In this document: in pieces, positions 35,950 through 43,538 of the stretch
Position numbering within the stretch: the first letter of the stretch is position 1
Layout: each line of letters starts with the position of its first letter
Source: CAZPZZ01 sp964591245
Lineage (GTDB): Bacteria; Acidobacteriota; Vicinamibacteria; Vicinamibacterales; UBA8438
NCBI GenBank assembly: GCA_964591245.1
Contig: CAZPZZ010000001.1
Coordinates: 1-64,000, forward strand
Reading direction: 5' to 3'
DNA: 64,000 bases
Notes under the pieces: model-generated
What the model saw: only the letters and a program-made list of their open reading frames with translations
The model's database searches: none
What the model was told of the DNA's origin: nothing
Made by a program: the position numbers and the translations under genes

Positions 35950-36966
35950 ATGACGGTCCGAAACCTGTCGCCGTCGGTCGCATGCTCGGTACTACTCGCC
36001 CTCGTCCTGCTGCCGATAGAAACGATGGCCCAATCCAACGAAGGCTCGCCCTCCCCACGCACTGCCTGGGGGGCGCCCGACTTAAACGGCGTCTGGGATT
36101 TCCGGACGCTCACCCCCTTCGAACGACCAGAAGATCTCTCTGATCAATCCCTGTTCACCGCGGAAGAAGCGGCCGCATTCGAGGCGGATCGACTCGCCGC
36201 CTTTGCCGTGCGTGACGACCAGGAACCGGCTGACGGAGTGGGGAACTACAACCAATTCTGGTTCGATCCGGGGAACAAGCTCAGCGTCACAAACCAGACA
36301 TCTCTCGTCATCGACCCTCCATCTGGCCGCGTCCCTCCCTTGACGACAGAGGCCTCCGCAGCGCAAGCGGCACGACAACAGGCACGTGAGGGAATCGACC
36401 GGCACTCACCCACCTACGGCGGATGGGTCGAAGATCTTGGCTCTGGGATGTTCGCGGTACGGTGCATCCTCGGCTTCAACTCTGGCCCACCGATGACCCC
36501 AGGAGGCTACAACCAGAACGTCCAACTACTCCAGACGGAGGACCATGTGGTTCTGGTCAACGAGATGGTGCACAGTTCTCGTATCATTCCGCTGGATGGA
36601 CGCCCGCACGCACCGGATGACCTTCGCCAATGGATGGGTGATTCGCGGGGCCACTGGGAGGGCGACACGTTGGTGGTTGAAACCACGAACTTCCGCAGAG
36701 AAACAAGCTTCCGGGGCGGGGTGACCACCGAGTCGCTCAATCTGGTCGAACGCTTTACCCGAGCCGACGACAACACGCTCATGTATGAAGTCACGGTCGA
36801 AGATCCCAACGCCTGGGCACAACCCTGGACATACCGGATCCCGATGGTCACGAACAGCCAGCCGCTGTACGAGTACGCCTGTCACGAAGGAAACTACGGA
36901 CTCTACAACATCCTGGCCGGGGCGCGTGAGGAGGAAGCCGCGGCAGAGGCCGACTCACGTCCGTAA
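35950..36966 (+). CDS. HEGNY-family exported protein, paralogue 3 of 4
   Basis: Protein of 338 residues; AAGGAGG stands six bases before ATG 35950 and is one of the strongest ribosome sites in the window. The signal peptide ends at PIETMAQ. The family pattern is complete: DLNGVWDFRTLTPFERPEDL, YNQFWFDPGN, TSLVIDPPSGRVPPL, FAVRCILGFNSGPPMTPGGYN, VHSSRIIPLDG, WMGDSRGHWEGDTLVVETTNF, LVERFTRADDNTL and YEYACHEGNYGLYNILAGARE. It is closest to paralogues 1 and 4. It is divergent from the glucose-type PQQ dehydrogenase and upstream of another PQQ propeller gene. The protein is likely periplasmic; its function is unknown. Confidence 0.78.
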   Translation: MTVRNLSPSVACSVLLALVLLPIETMAQSNEGSPSPRTAWGAPDLNGVWDFRTLTPFERPEDLSDQSLFTAEEAAAFEADRLAAFAVRDDQEPADGVGNYNQFWFDPGNKLSVTNQTSLVIDPPSGRVPPLTTEASAAQAARQQAREGIDRHSPTYGGWVEDLGSGMFAVRCILGFNSGPPMTPGGYNQNVQLLQTEDHVVLVNEMVHSSRIIPLDGRPHAPDDLRQWMGDSRGHWEGDTLVVETTNFRRETSFRGGVTTESLNLVERFTRADDNTLMYEVTVEDPNAWAQPWTYRIPMVTNSQPLYEYACHEGNYGLYNILAGAREEEAAAEADSRP

Positions 36967-37338
36967 CGTCACACGTCGACTCTAGCCGTGCTCTGGTCTC
37001 CTCGGCTTGCCCCACGACAAGTTCGTGGACGAATGGATAATGTCGCACTTGTAACCGACGCGTCTCCGCCTGGTGGGTCTGTGCCCTTCTCTGCGCGGGA
37101 AGACGGACTGAAGGTTCCAACGATTGTCTAGACGTCCAGTTCTTTCTTGTTCCGGGCCGCCGAGGAGGCAACGCCGGCCGAACGACTCGAACGTGCCGGT
37201 TCTCACCAGCGCAGAGGAGGTAACCGAATTCCCTCGCTGACCGCGTCTGCCCCCGAAACCGCGGCCCAGACCTTCCCCAGCGCCGCAGCGATCGCGAGTA
37301 TCATCTCCCCCGCATTCATCCCCAGGAGTCTGCCGAGT
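36967..37338. other. Intergenic region, no gene supported
   Basis: These 372 bases between HEGNY paralogue 3 and the propeller gene contain a short hairpin (CCACGA, 37012-37017, with TCGTGG, 37023-37028) but no terminator tail. An Ala-rich 67-residue minus-strand frame (37203-37406) overlaps the propeller start and lacks support. A search for a tRNA or a family-level match in both strands gave nothing convincing by eye. Confidence 0.35.
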
Positions 37339-38700
37339 ATGCCCACCGGATCATCGTCTACCTCGAGAAGCTTTGGATTTGTCGCAGTCGCGGCATTGGT
37401 GCTCACAACACACCTAGACGCTCAAGAGTGGCCGCAGTGGCGCGGCGCCGAGCGCCGGGCTCATTGGCAAGAAACCGGTATCGTGCAGCGCTTCCCAGAA
37501 GAGGGGCTCTCCGTCACCTGGCGTGTACCCATCAGATCGGGATACGCCGGACCGGCGGTAGCCGGGGGTCGGGTCTTTGTGCTCGACTGGGAGCAAGACG
37601 CTACCTCCAGGACGTTCGACGGTACTGAACGGCTGATCGTGCTGGACGAAACCACGGGAACGGTGGCGTGGAGTTACGAATGGCAAACGTCGTACCGGAG
37701 CCTCATGAGCTCCTATGCCATCGGCCCTAGGGCGACGCCGACCGTCGACGAAGATCGCGTGTACGTCGTAGGAGCCACGGGCCGTCTTTTTTGCCTCGAC
37801 GTCGAGACCGGGACCTTGCAATGGGAGAGAGATTTTGTAGCAGACTACGGGCTCTCTCTCACGCCATGGGGTGTCGCCGGCGCACCGCTCGTCGACGGCG
37901 ACCATCTCATCGCGGTTGTCGGTGGCGAACCAGACGCCCTTGTTGTCGCCTTTGACAAGCACACGGGAAGAGAGCGCTGGCGAGCGCTTGAGGTCATAAG
38001 CGAAGCCGGATACGGCCAGCCGGTCATCTACGAGGCCGGAGGCGCCAGACAGCTCATCGTGTGGCATCCCACGGGCTTGGCATCGCTGGCCCCCGAAACA
38101 GGGACGCTCTATTGGGAACACGCATTTGACACAAGGGACGGCATCACGATCGCAACGCCAGTGCAGAGTGGGCCCTATCTCCTCGTGACCAGCCTCTACA
38201 ACGGGTCGCTCATGATGCGACTCAACAGCGATCGCCCTGCCGCCGAGCAACTTTGGACAGGATCGAGCCGCAGCTATGAAGCCGACCAGACAGACGGCCT
38301 ACACTCGATGACCACGACGCCCATCCTGGTTGGGGATCATTTCTACGGCGTCGGCGCGCACGGCGAGCTGCGGGGACTGGATGCACGGACTGGTGAACGA
38401 CTCTGGATGAGCGATCAAATGACCGCACAGGCAACGTACGCCACGGCCTTCTTCGTCCGCCATGAGGACCGATTTTTCGTGAATACCGATGATGGCAACC
38501 TTATCATCGCGCAGTTCACGCCAGGCGGGTACATCGAGCAAGACCGTGTGCCGCTCATTGCGCCGACCTCCAGACCTGCGCGTGGGCACGGCCCAGATCG
38601 TCTCGTGAATTGGGTGCACCCGGCCTACGCCAACGGTCACGTGGTCCAACGCAATGACAGGGAGATTCTACGTGCGTCACTCCGCGCGGTCGATTACTAG
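37339..38700 (+). CDS. PQQ-binding-like beta-propeller protein
   Basis: Protein of 453 residues. ATG 37339 has AGGAG ten bases upstream and starts a signal peptide (FGFVAVAALVLTTHLDAQ); the open frame continues upstream to 37147 but is not convincing. The mature start EWPQWRGAERRAHWQETGIVQRF is the PQQ-like propeller opening, and the blades include LDETTGTVAWSYEW, LDVETGTLQWERDF, FDKHTGRERWRALE, LDARTGERLWM. It resembles the propellers at 1938 and 3453, and like them it lacks the CC and W-D-x-D marks of active dehydrogenases. Its stop TAG shares the palindromic CTAG (38697-38700) with the stop of the convergent cyclase gene, so the two genes overlap by four bases. Confidence 0.78.
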   Translation: MPTGSSSTSRSFGFVAVAALVLTTHLDAQEWPQWRGAERRAHWQETGIVQRFPEEGLSVTWRVPIRSGYAGPAVAGGRVFVLDWEQDATSRTFDGTERLIVLDETTGTVAWSYEWQTSYRSLMSSYAIGPRATPTVDEDRVYVVGATGRLFCLDVETGTLQWERDFVADYGLSLTPWGVAGAPLVDGDHLIAVVGGEPDALVVAFDKHTGRERWRALEVISEAGYGQPVIYEAGGARQLIVWHPTGLASLAPETGTLYWEHAFDTRDGITIATPVQSGPYLLVTSLYNGSLMMRLNSDRPAAEQLWTGSSRSYEADQTDGLHSMTTTPILVGDHFYGVGAHGELRGLDARTGERLWMSDQMTAQATYATAFFVRHEDRFFVNTDDGNLIIAQFTPGGYIEQDRVPLIAPTSRPARGHGPDRLVNWVHPAYANGHVVQRNDREILRASLRAVDY

Positions 38701-39659
38701 TGAAGGGCAACCGGGGCAACCGTCGATCCGGTCGCACCCTCAAGTTTCAGCGGTTGGACCGCAAACGCAAATTCACGGACCCCGCTCGCGACCAGCTCAT
38801 CGAGCTTCATCCGTTCCACGAGATGAATCCCGTTGATGACAAGCATGATTTGATGCACCGGCAGCGATAGCTCAGGATCCGGATTCGGCGCGACCTCGAC
38901 CGGGAAATTATCGGCTCCGACTAGCATCGGGTCTCGTTCGACAAGCCATTCCGCTGCCGCAACGCCAATCCCCGGCCCACCGGCAGAGAACCGCTCGGGA
39001 TCGGTCCAATGCGTCCCCCATCCGGTGTGAATCAGCACCGCATCTCCGGGTTGGATCGAGAGCGCAAGCGCACTGAGCGCCGCGCTCAGGTCCTCGGCAG
39101 TAATCTCGTAACGCTCGGGTAGAACCGCAACGCCCTTTAAGGCGGCGATGTCCAGAAGGATACCGCGCGTCATCAGCATGCCAACATTCTGAACCCCCAA
39201 GCGCGTGAAACCGCTCCGGGTCATCACCTCGCTCTGCTCGAAGCAATTGTAGAGACTGCCGTCGATCGTCTGATGGCCGAATCCATCGAATTGCGTACCG
39301 ACCTGCCCCATTTCGGCGACGATGAGCTCTTCGTTCGACCCGCGTCGGTTACGCCCAGGATTCATGGTCGTCGGTTTCATGAAGGAATCGAAATGCCGGT
39401 CCGCGAGCGGCATCGAGGACGAAAGGACATGTCCGAGCTCGATAATTTCGCCCTGACGAATCAACTGCGTCGCTCTCAACACAGTCTCCGTTCCCATATG
39501 ATTCGCCGCACCTCGTTCGTCGCCAACGCCCCAGCGGGTAGGACACCGCTCGCTGGCTGCCGGTGGCGACCATGACTGCGCCTCCACACGGGACTCTGAG
39601 ACCACGCCAGCCATCCCCACAACGACCGCTACACTACATACTTGTCGTACGAATCGCAT
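38697..39659 (-). CDS. Exported cyclase-family (kynurenine formamidase-like) protein
   Basis: Protein of 320 residues; GGAAGGATACG precedes ATG 39659. The signal peptide ends at VEAQS. The cyclase fold is marked by GHVLSSSMPLADRHF, EMGQVGTQFDGFGHQTIDGSLYN, GILLDIAALKGV, VLIHTGWGTHWTD, GADNFPVEVAP and HQIMLVINGIHLVERMKLDELVA. In kynurenine formamidase the metal motif is HxGTHxDxPxH; here both early His positions are Gly/Gln (GQVGTQFDGFGH), while Asp125 and His129 remain. This variant is, to my knowledge, common in acidobacterial and plant-like cyclases, so the metal site may differ. The reaction is not predictable. Cytoplasmic kynurenine use is unlikely because the protein is exported. Confidence 0.82.
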   Translation of the reverse strand: MRFVRQVCSVAVVVGMAGVVSESRVEAQSWSPPAASERCPTRWGVGDERGAANHMGTETVLRATQLIRQGEIIELGHVLSSSMPLADRHFDSFMKPTTMNPGRNRRGSNEELIVAEMGQVGTQFDGFGHQTIDGSLYNCFEQSEVMTRSGFTRLGVQNVGMLMTRGILLDIAALKGVAVLPERYEITAEDLSAALSALALSIQPGDAVLIHTGWGTHWTDPERFSAGGPGIGVAAAEWLVERDPMLVGADNFPVEVAPNPDPELSLPVHQIMLVINGIHLVERMKLDELVASGVREFAFAVQPLKLEGATGSTVAPVALH

Positions 39660-39778
39660 CGTATCCTTCCATAGGCTCCGAGCCCGTGCGGAGACGCCAG
39701 GACCTCACACCTCTCCCATGCATCCGGGGTGCGGATGAGACCCTGGCGACGTGACCAGTGTCGTCGCGACACGCGCGG

Positions 39779-41974
39779 CTATTCGGCAAGCGGATTGGGT
39801 CGAATTTGGAAGCGAACGATCTCGCTCGTGGCTCCCTTCCCACCCTCTAGATGAAAGGTCGAGCCCGTATTGAAACTGGCCCACACACCACGCCCCTTCC
39901 AGCCTGCACTCGGATCGTCAATGCGTCCGTCCAGCCCACGACTGTAGAACCCGAGCGGGTACGGCACTCGCATCGTGACCCATTCGCCCGTCTCAGGCAG
40001 CAGCGCCAGTAGTGCATCGGACGTGGTCCCGGTAGCAATCGGCACATTTTCGCCCAGGCCAAGGGCATCGAACTGGTCGACCCAGTTGTAATAGTGGTAA
40101 TCCGCGTTTGCGGACCCCTCCACCCCCTTCATCCGTGGTCCGGGAGTCTGATACAACGTCCACCCTTCGGGACAGTGCTGCCCGGTCGCAGTCGGTCCTC
40201 CTCGCACACTACACCGGTTGCGATCGAAGCTCGCGAAGTGCCCACTCCCCCCTAACGCCGTCCAGATAAGCCCGTTGCGGTCGACATCGATCCCTCTCGG
40301 ACCATAGCCCCAGCCATCAGGATCACCGGACGCATCGTACGGGGGCTCATACACCTCAGAGATACAGGTCTCTGGCGGGGAATCACCCAATTCCAACCGT
40401 ATCAGCTGGCCCGGCACGGGAAAACGTCTTGTGATCCAGACCGAGCCGTCGGGATGTGGGATCACTCCATAGGCCCGTCGAAATTTGTCGAGGCTCCCGA
40501 TGCGGGTGTCCCGCGCGGGATCAATCTCGACGTCACCCGCCGGAGACGGCTCGTTCCAGGGCTTCGTGATCCGGCCATCTCCATTTGTGTCGATGACCGT
40601 GGGGCACCACCCCTGTGAAACCTGCTCGTTCCCAGTCTCATCGTAGAGACGGGTATTCAACCACCCGATGGCTTCAGTCGAACCGCTTAGCCACAACGTG
40701 TCATTCTCATCATCGGCAAACTGCAAATGATGGGTGAAATAACAGGTGTCGATGAGCTCGAACTCTTCCGTGGCCGGATCGTAGTAAGAAATCTGTCGAG
40801 ACTCGGCGCGATGTTGAATAGGGTAGTACTGCGCAAAGGGATGATCCGATCCTTCCAGGCACCAACTAGGGACATCGTTCGGACGCACCGCCTGCGTGAT
40901 CCACACCCGTCCCTTGTCATCCATCATCGGATTGTGGGCACCTCGACTCACCAGGCCGGCTGATTCGTTACCCCAATACAGCGAAGGGGTCCTCGTCGAC
41001 GAGCCCTGATACGAGTTCCCTCGCCGAGGGCGTTCAATACGCGTCGGCAAATCCATCCGAACGGATTCGTGGGTCGTCGTGTCAGTAATCACGAGTCCTG
41101 CACCACCGACCCCATAGATCGGTCCATCCGGATAGAGCGCCGGATTGCGCTTATCGGTGGATACGTTGTCGTGCACCATGCCCTGCGGATGCCCCCACCC
41201 CCAGGAACTCAAGACCAGATTCCGCTCAACACCCTGTGGACGCGGCGGAATCGGAGGCAACTCACCACCACGAATGCGATCGGTCCATTCGGAGTACAGC
41301 TTGATCGCACGCGGACGACCGATACGGTTGATCTCGGCCGACATCGCGGGCCCGGCCCCACCGGCCTGGATACGATAGTTCCAGGCATCCTCGGTGGAAT
41401 CAAAACCATCGAGATCAAGCATTGGCATCTCACGCGTTGCGTAGTTCCCGAGTTGATGACAGAGCTGGCAGCCATCCTTCATTCGATCGACCCAGTCTGC
41501 TTGAGTCCGCATGGCTGTTCCGATCCCATTGCCGCGAGGTCCAGTGCCGGGAAAGTCACTAGCCGGCGGAACCTCCAACAGCGAGTACCAATAATTCGCT
41601 GGATAGATCTTGGCGGCTTCTCGCGGGTCAGTCGTCACCGTGGCCATCAGGTCGAGCTGGTCCCCCGGTCGTGCGAGTGTCCGATCGGAATCCACCAAAC
41701 CATATCCCCGCACCCATACCTCATAGGAGGCTTGCGGAAGGTCTGGCACGAGAAATCGCCCCTCGTCATCCGTCACGACGATCTTCCGAAACGTCGTGTC
41801 GAAATCATCAGTTTCGGCCACGACCCAGACGCCGGCCTCCGGTCCGTTCCCACTCGTCACGATTCCCGCCAAGTCGTCCTCCGCAGCCGAGACGACAAAC
41901 ACGCCGCCCGGTGTACCCGCGCCCAACAGCATCGCCACCATCGCCGTCGCCCACATGTGGACTCTCTTGGTCAT
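39779..41974 (-). CDS. Exported haem-motif, carboxypeptidase-regulatory-like and Vgb-like propeller protein
   Basis: Protein of 731 residues. AGAGGAGATACGAG precedes ATG 41974; the longer frame is rejected. The signal peptide ends near VVSAAE. Residues 33-115 form a carboxypeptidase-regulatory-like beta domain (GNGPEAGVWVVAETDDF, TDDEGRFLVPDLPQASYEVWVRGY). Then comes a haem c motif CQLCH (Cys169, Cys172, His173). From about residue 260 onward there is a propeller resembling virginiamycin B lyase/strictosidine-type Vgb repeats: MMDDKGRVWITQ, GVIPHPDGSVWITRRFPVPG, GIDVDRNGLIWTALGGSGHFASFDRN. Such propellers in streptogramin lyases are not conserved enough for a reaction here. This is a periplasmic haem protein and could be a quinoprotein electron partner, which is inference. 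Confidence 0.72.
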   Translation of the reverse strand: MTKRVHMWATAMVAMLLGAGTPGGVFVVSAAEDDLAGIVTSGNGPEAGVWVVAETDDFDTTFRKIVVTDDEGRFLVPDLPQASYEVWVRGYGLVDSDRTLARPGDQLDLMATVTTDPREAAKIYPANYWYSLLEVPPASDFPGTGPRGNGIGTAMRTQADWVDRMKDGCQLCHQLGNYATREMPMLDLDGFDSTEDAWNYRIQAGGAGPAMSAEINRIGRPRAIKLYSEWTDRIRGGELPPIPPRPQGVERNLVLSSWGWGHPQGMVHDNVSTDKRNPALYPDGPIYGVGGAGLVITDTTTHESVRMDLPTRIERPRRGNSYQGSSTRTPSLYWGNESAGLVSRGAHNPMMDDKGRVWITQAVRPNDVPSWCLEGSDHPFAQYYPIQHRAESRQISYYDPATEEFELIDTCYFTHHLQFADDENDTLWLSGSTEAIGWLNTRLYDETGNEQVSQGWCPTVIDTNGDGRITKPWNEPSPAGDVEIDPARDTRIGSLDKFRRAYGVIPHPDGSVWITRRFPVPGQLIRLELGDSPPETCISEVYEPPYDASGDPDGWGYGPRGIDVDRNGLIWTALGGSGHFASFDRNRCSVRGGPTATGQHCPEGWTLYQTPGPRMKGVEGSANADYHYYNWVDQFDALGLGENVPIATGTTSDALLALLPETGEWVTMRVPYPLGFYSRGLDGRIDDPSAGWKGRGVWASFNTGSTFHLEGGKGATSEIVRFQIRPNPLAE

Positions 41975-42122
41975 CTCGTATCTCCTCTGTGACAGCCGTG
42001 CACGCCCGCACCAGCGGCACTGTGCCACGACGGCCGTCCCTCCGGTTCTACCGCTAACCATCAAGCGCTAATAAGGGAAAGAGTGCCCTACCTGGGCCGA
42101 CGATCGCAAGCGACGCCCGAGC

Positions 42123-43538
42123 TTATTGCAGAGTCTTCGTTCGCCAACGCCGCACGGCCGCGGCAATTTCACGGCGTGCCGCCGCCACCTGCCCCGGGTG
42201 GTGATTCACGAAATAGCAGAACACGATCGGCGCCGGTGACGTGGGCTCAATGATCCCGGCAAGAGCGACGGTATGCCTGAGCGTGCCGGTCTTCGCCGCC
42301 ATCGGTGGTAACTGTGGCCACGCACCCAAAGTCCCTGTTCCAGGGCGAGCCAACGCCTCCACCAGGGTATTCCTCCAGGGCTGGTCCAGGATGTATTGGA
42401 GCACTTGCACGACAGTCGCAGGCGTCACGAGATTGGCTGCTGACAAGCCAGAACCATCCCGCAGCGACACCGCTGCATCTGGAGCATCGGCTGCCGCGAC
42501 TTCGGAAACAAAATCAGAAACCACCTCAACCCCGTCGTCAAAGCGACCGCTGCCGGCCACTTCCAGGCCAAGCGTCAATGCCAACATGTCGGCATACCAG
42601 TTATGACTTCGGGACAACACTCGTGGCAGGAGCACGTCAAGGGTCTCCGAGCGAAACTCGGCCAGTACATCGCCGCCGGCCGGCTCGCTTGACACCACTC
42701 GACGCACCGTCCCATCGACGTGAACACCGGCGTCCGCCAGTGCCTCCCGCAACCGCTGCGCCACCCGAAGGTCTGGGGACGGATCACTCGCCGCCACAAC
42801 GAAGGATGCCTCGCTGATGGGGTACTCGCCACGCAAGAGGAGCGTCTGAGTACCCCAGACCGGCAAGAAGTCGAGTGTCCCACGACCATGTCGCGTACGA
42901 CCGGTGGTCGTCGTGTGATTGATGATCACCACCCCGTCCGGAGCTCTGACATCGGCGGGGTGGCCGACCTCCCTCCCCGGTGCCACACGAACAGTCATGG
43001 TTGCCTCGTCGAGGGCAAGCCCAGCCGGTGGCGTACCGAATCGATACGGAAGTTCCCCAAGAGAACGACCGATAGGGTGCAAACGCCCAGGAAAACGACC
43101 TGCCGCAACGACCAGATCCCCACGAATTCTGGTGAGTCCAGCCCCAGCCAATTGTGCTACAAGCGCCCTGATAGGCTCATCGGCGCCACGATCATAGACC
43201 GCCGTTCCCCAGGTCGGATCCCCTCCCGGCACGATAACGAGATTGCCGCCGAGCGTCCCATTGACGATCCGTTGTTCGGATTGGAGCCGAGTTCGCCATC
43301 GATACTCAGGCCCAAGATGTTCGAGCACGGCAGCAACCGTCATCATCTTGAGCACCGAAGCGGGCACAAACAACTGGTCTGCATTCAGTGCATCGAGAAT
43401 CTCGACGTCACCACCCGCTGGCATGTGCACAGCCAGGAATCCTCGGAGCGCACGATCACCGGCGCCACCCTGCGCCGTGAGCACCCCGGTCCCCAGAATG
43501 CCCACCCAGACAGCAAGAATTCCAGAAAACCGCCTCAT
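42123..43538 (-). CDS. dacB: D-alanyl-D-alanine carboxypeptidase/endopeptidase (peptidase S13, PBP4 type)
   Basis: Protein of 471 residues, normal for PBP4/DacB. A signal peptide (FSGILAVWVGILGTGVLTAQ) places it in the periplasm. The three penicillin-binding motifs are present: SVLK (Ser61-Lys64) within LFVPASVLKMMTV, SHN in LSRSHNWYADML, and KTG in AAKTGTLRHTVALAG. The insert domain between motif one and two matches the PBP4 layout (RGDLVVAAGRF). It trims peptidoglycan side chains. The ATG overlaps the stop of the upstream transketolase-like gene as ATGA (43535-43538), so translation is coupled, a strange partnership for a cell-wall enzyme. Nothing else in the window concerns the wall. Confidence 0.9.
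   Translation of the reverse strand: MRRFSGILAVWVGILGTGVLTAQGGAGDRALRGFLAVHMPAGGDVEILDALNADQLFVPASVLKMMTVAAVLEHLGPEYRWRTRLQSEQRIVNGTLGGNLVIVPGGDPTWGTAVYDRGADEPIRALVAQLAGAGLTRIRGDLVVAAGRFPGRLHPIGRSLGELPYRFGTPPAGLALDEATMTVRVAPGREVGHPADVRAPDGVVIINHTTTTGRTRHGRGTLDFLPVWGTQTLLLRGEYPISEASFVVAASDPSPDLRVAQRLREALADAGVHVDGTVRRVVSSEPAGGDVLAEFRSETLDVLLPRVLSRSHNWYADMLALTLGLEVAGSGRFDDGVEVVSDFVSEVAAADAPDAAVSLRDGSGLSAANLVTPATVVQVLQYILDQPWRNTLVEALARPGTGTLGAWPQLPPMAAKTGTLRHTVALAGIIEPTSPAPIVFCYFVNHHPGQVAAARREIAAAVRRWRTKTLQ

Noticed and set aside
36967..37338. Possible tRNA around a GTTCGAGTC string on the minus strand
   Set aside because: The flanking bases cannot form the five-base T stem and no acceptor or anticodon arm was found.
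37203..37406. Small Ala-rich minus-strand frame with a helix-like segment in the 36967-37338 gap
   Set aside because: It overlaps the signal peptide of the propeller gene, has no ribosome site and matches nothing known; the helix-like look can come from GC bias.
37414..38250. Minus-strand frame of 278 codons opposite the 37339 propeller
   Set aside because: Shadow of the propeller gene; no signal, motif or ribosome site.
41069..41992. Plus-strand open frame of 307 codons opposite the haem-propeller gene
   Set aside because: It lies entirely antisense to a well-supported gene, has no ribosome site and its composition (Arg, His, Pro rich) is that of a GC-rich shadow frame.
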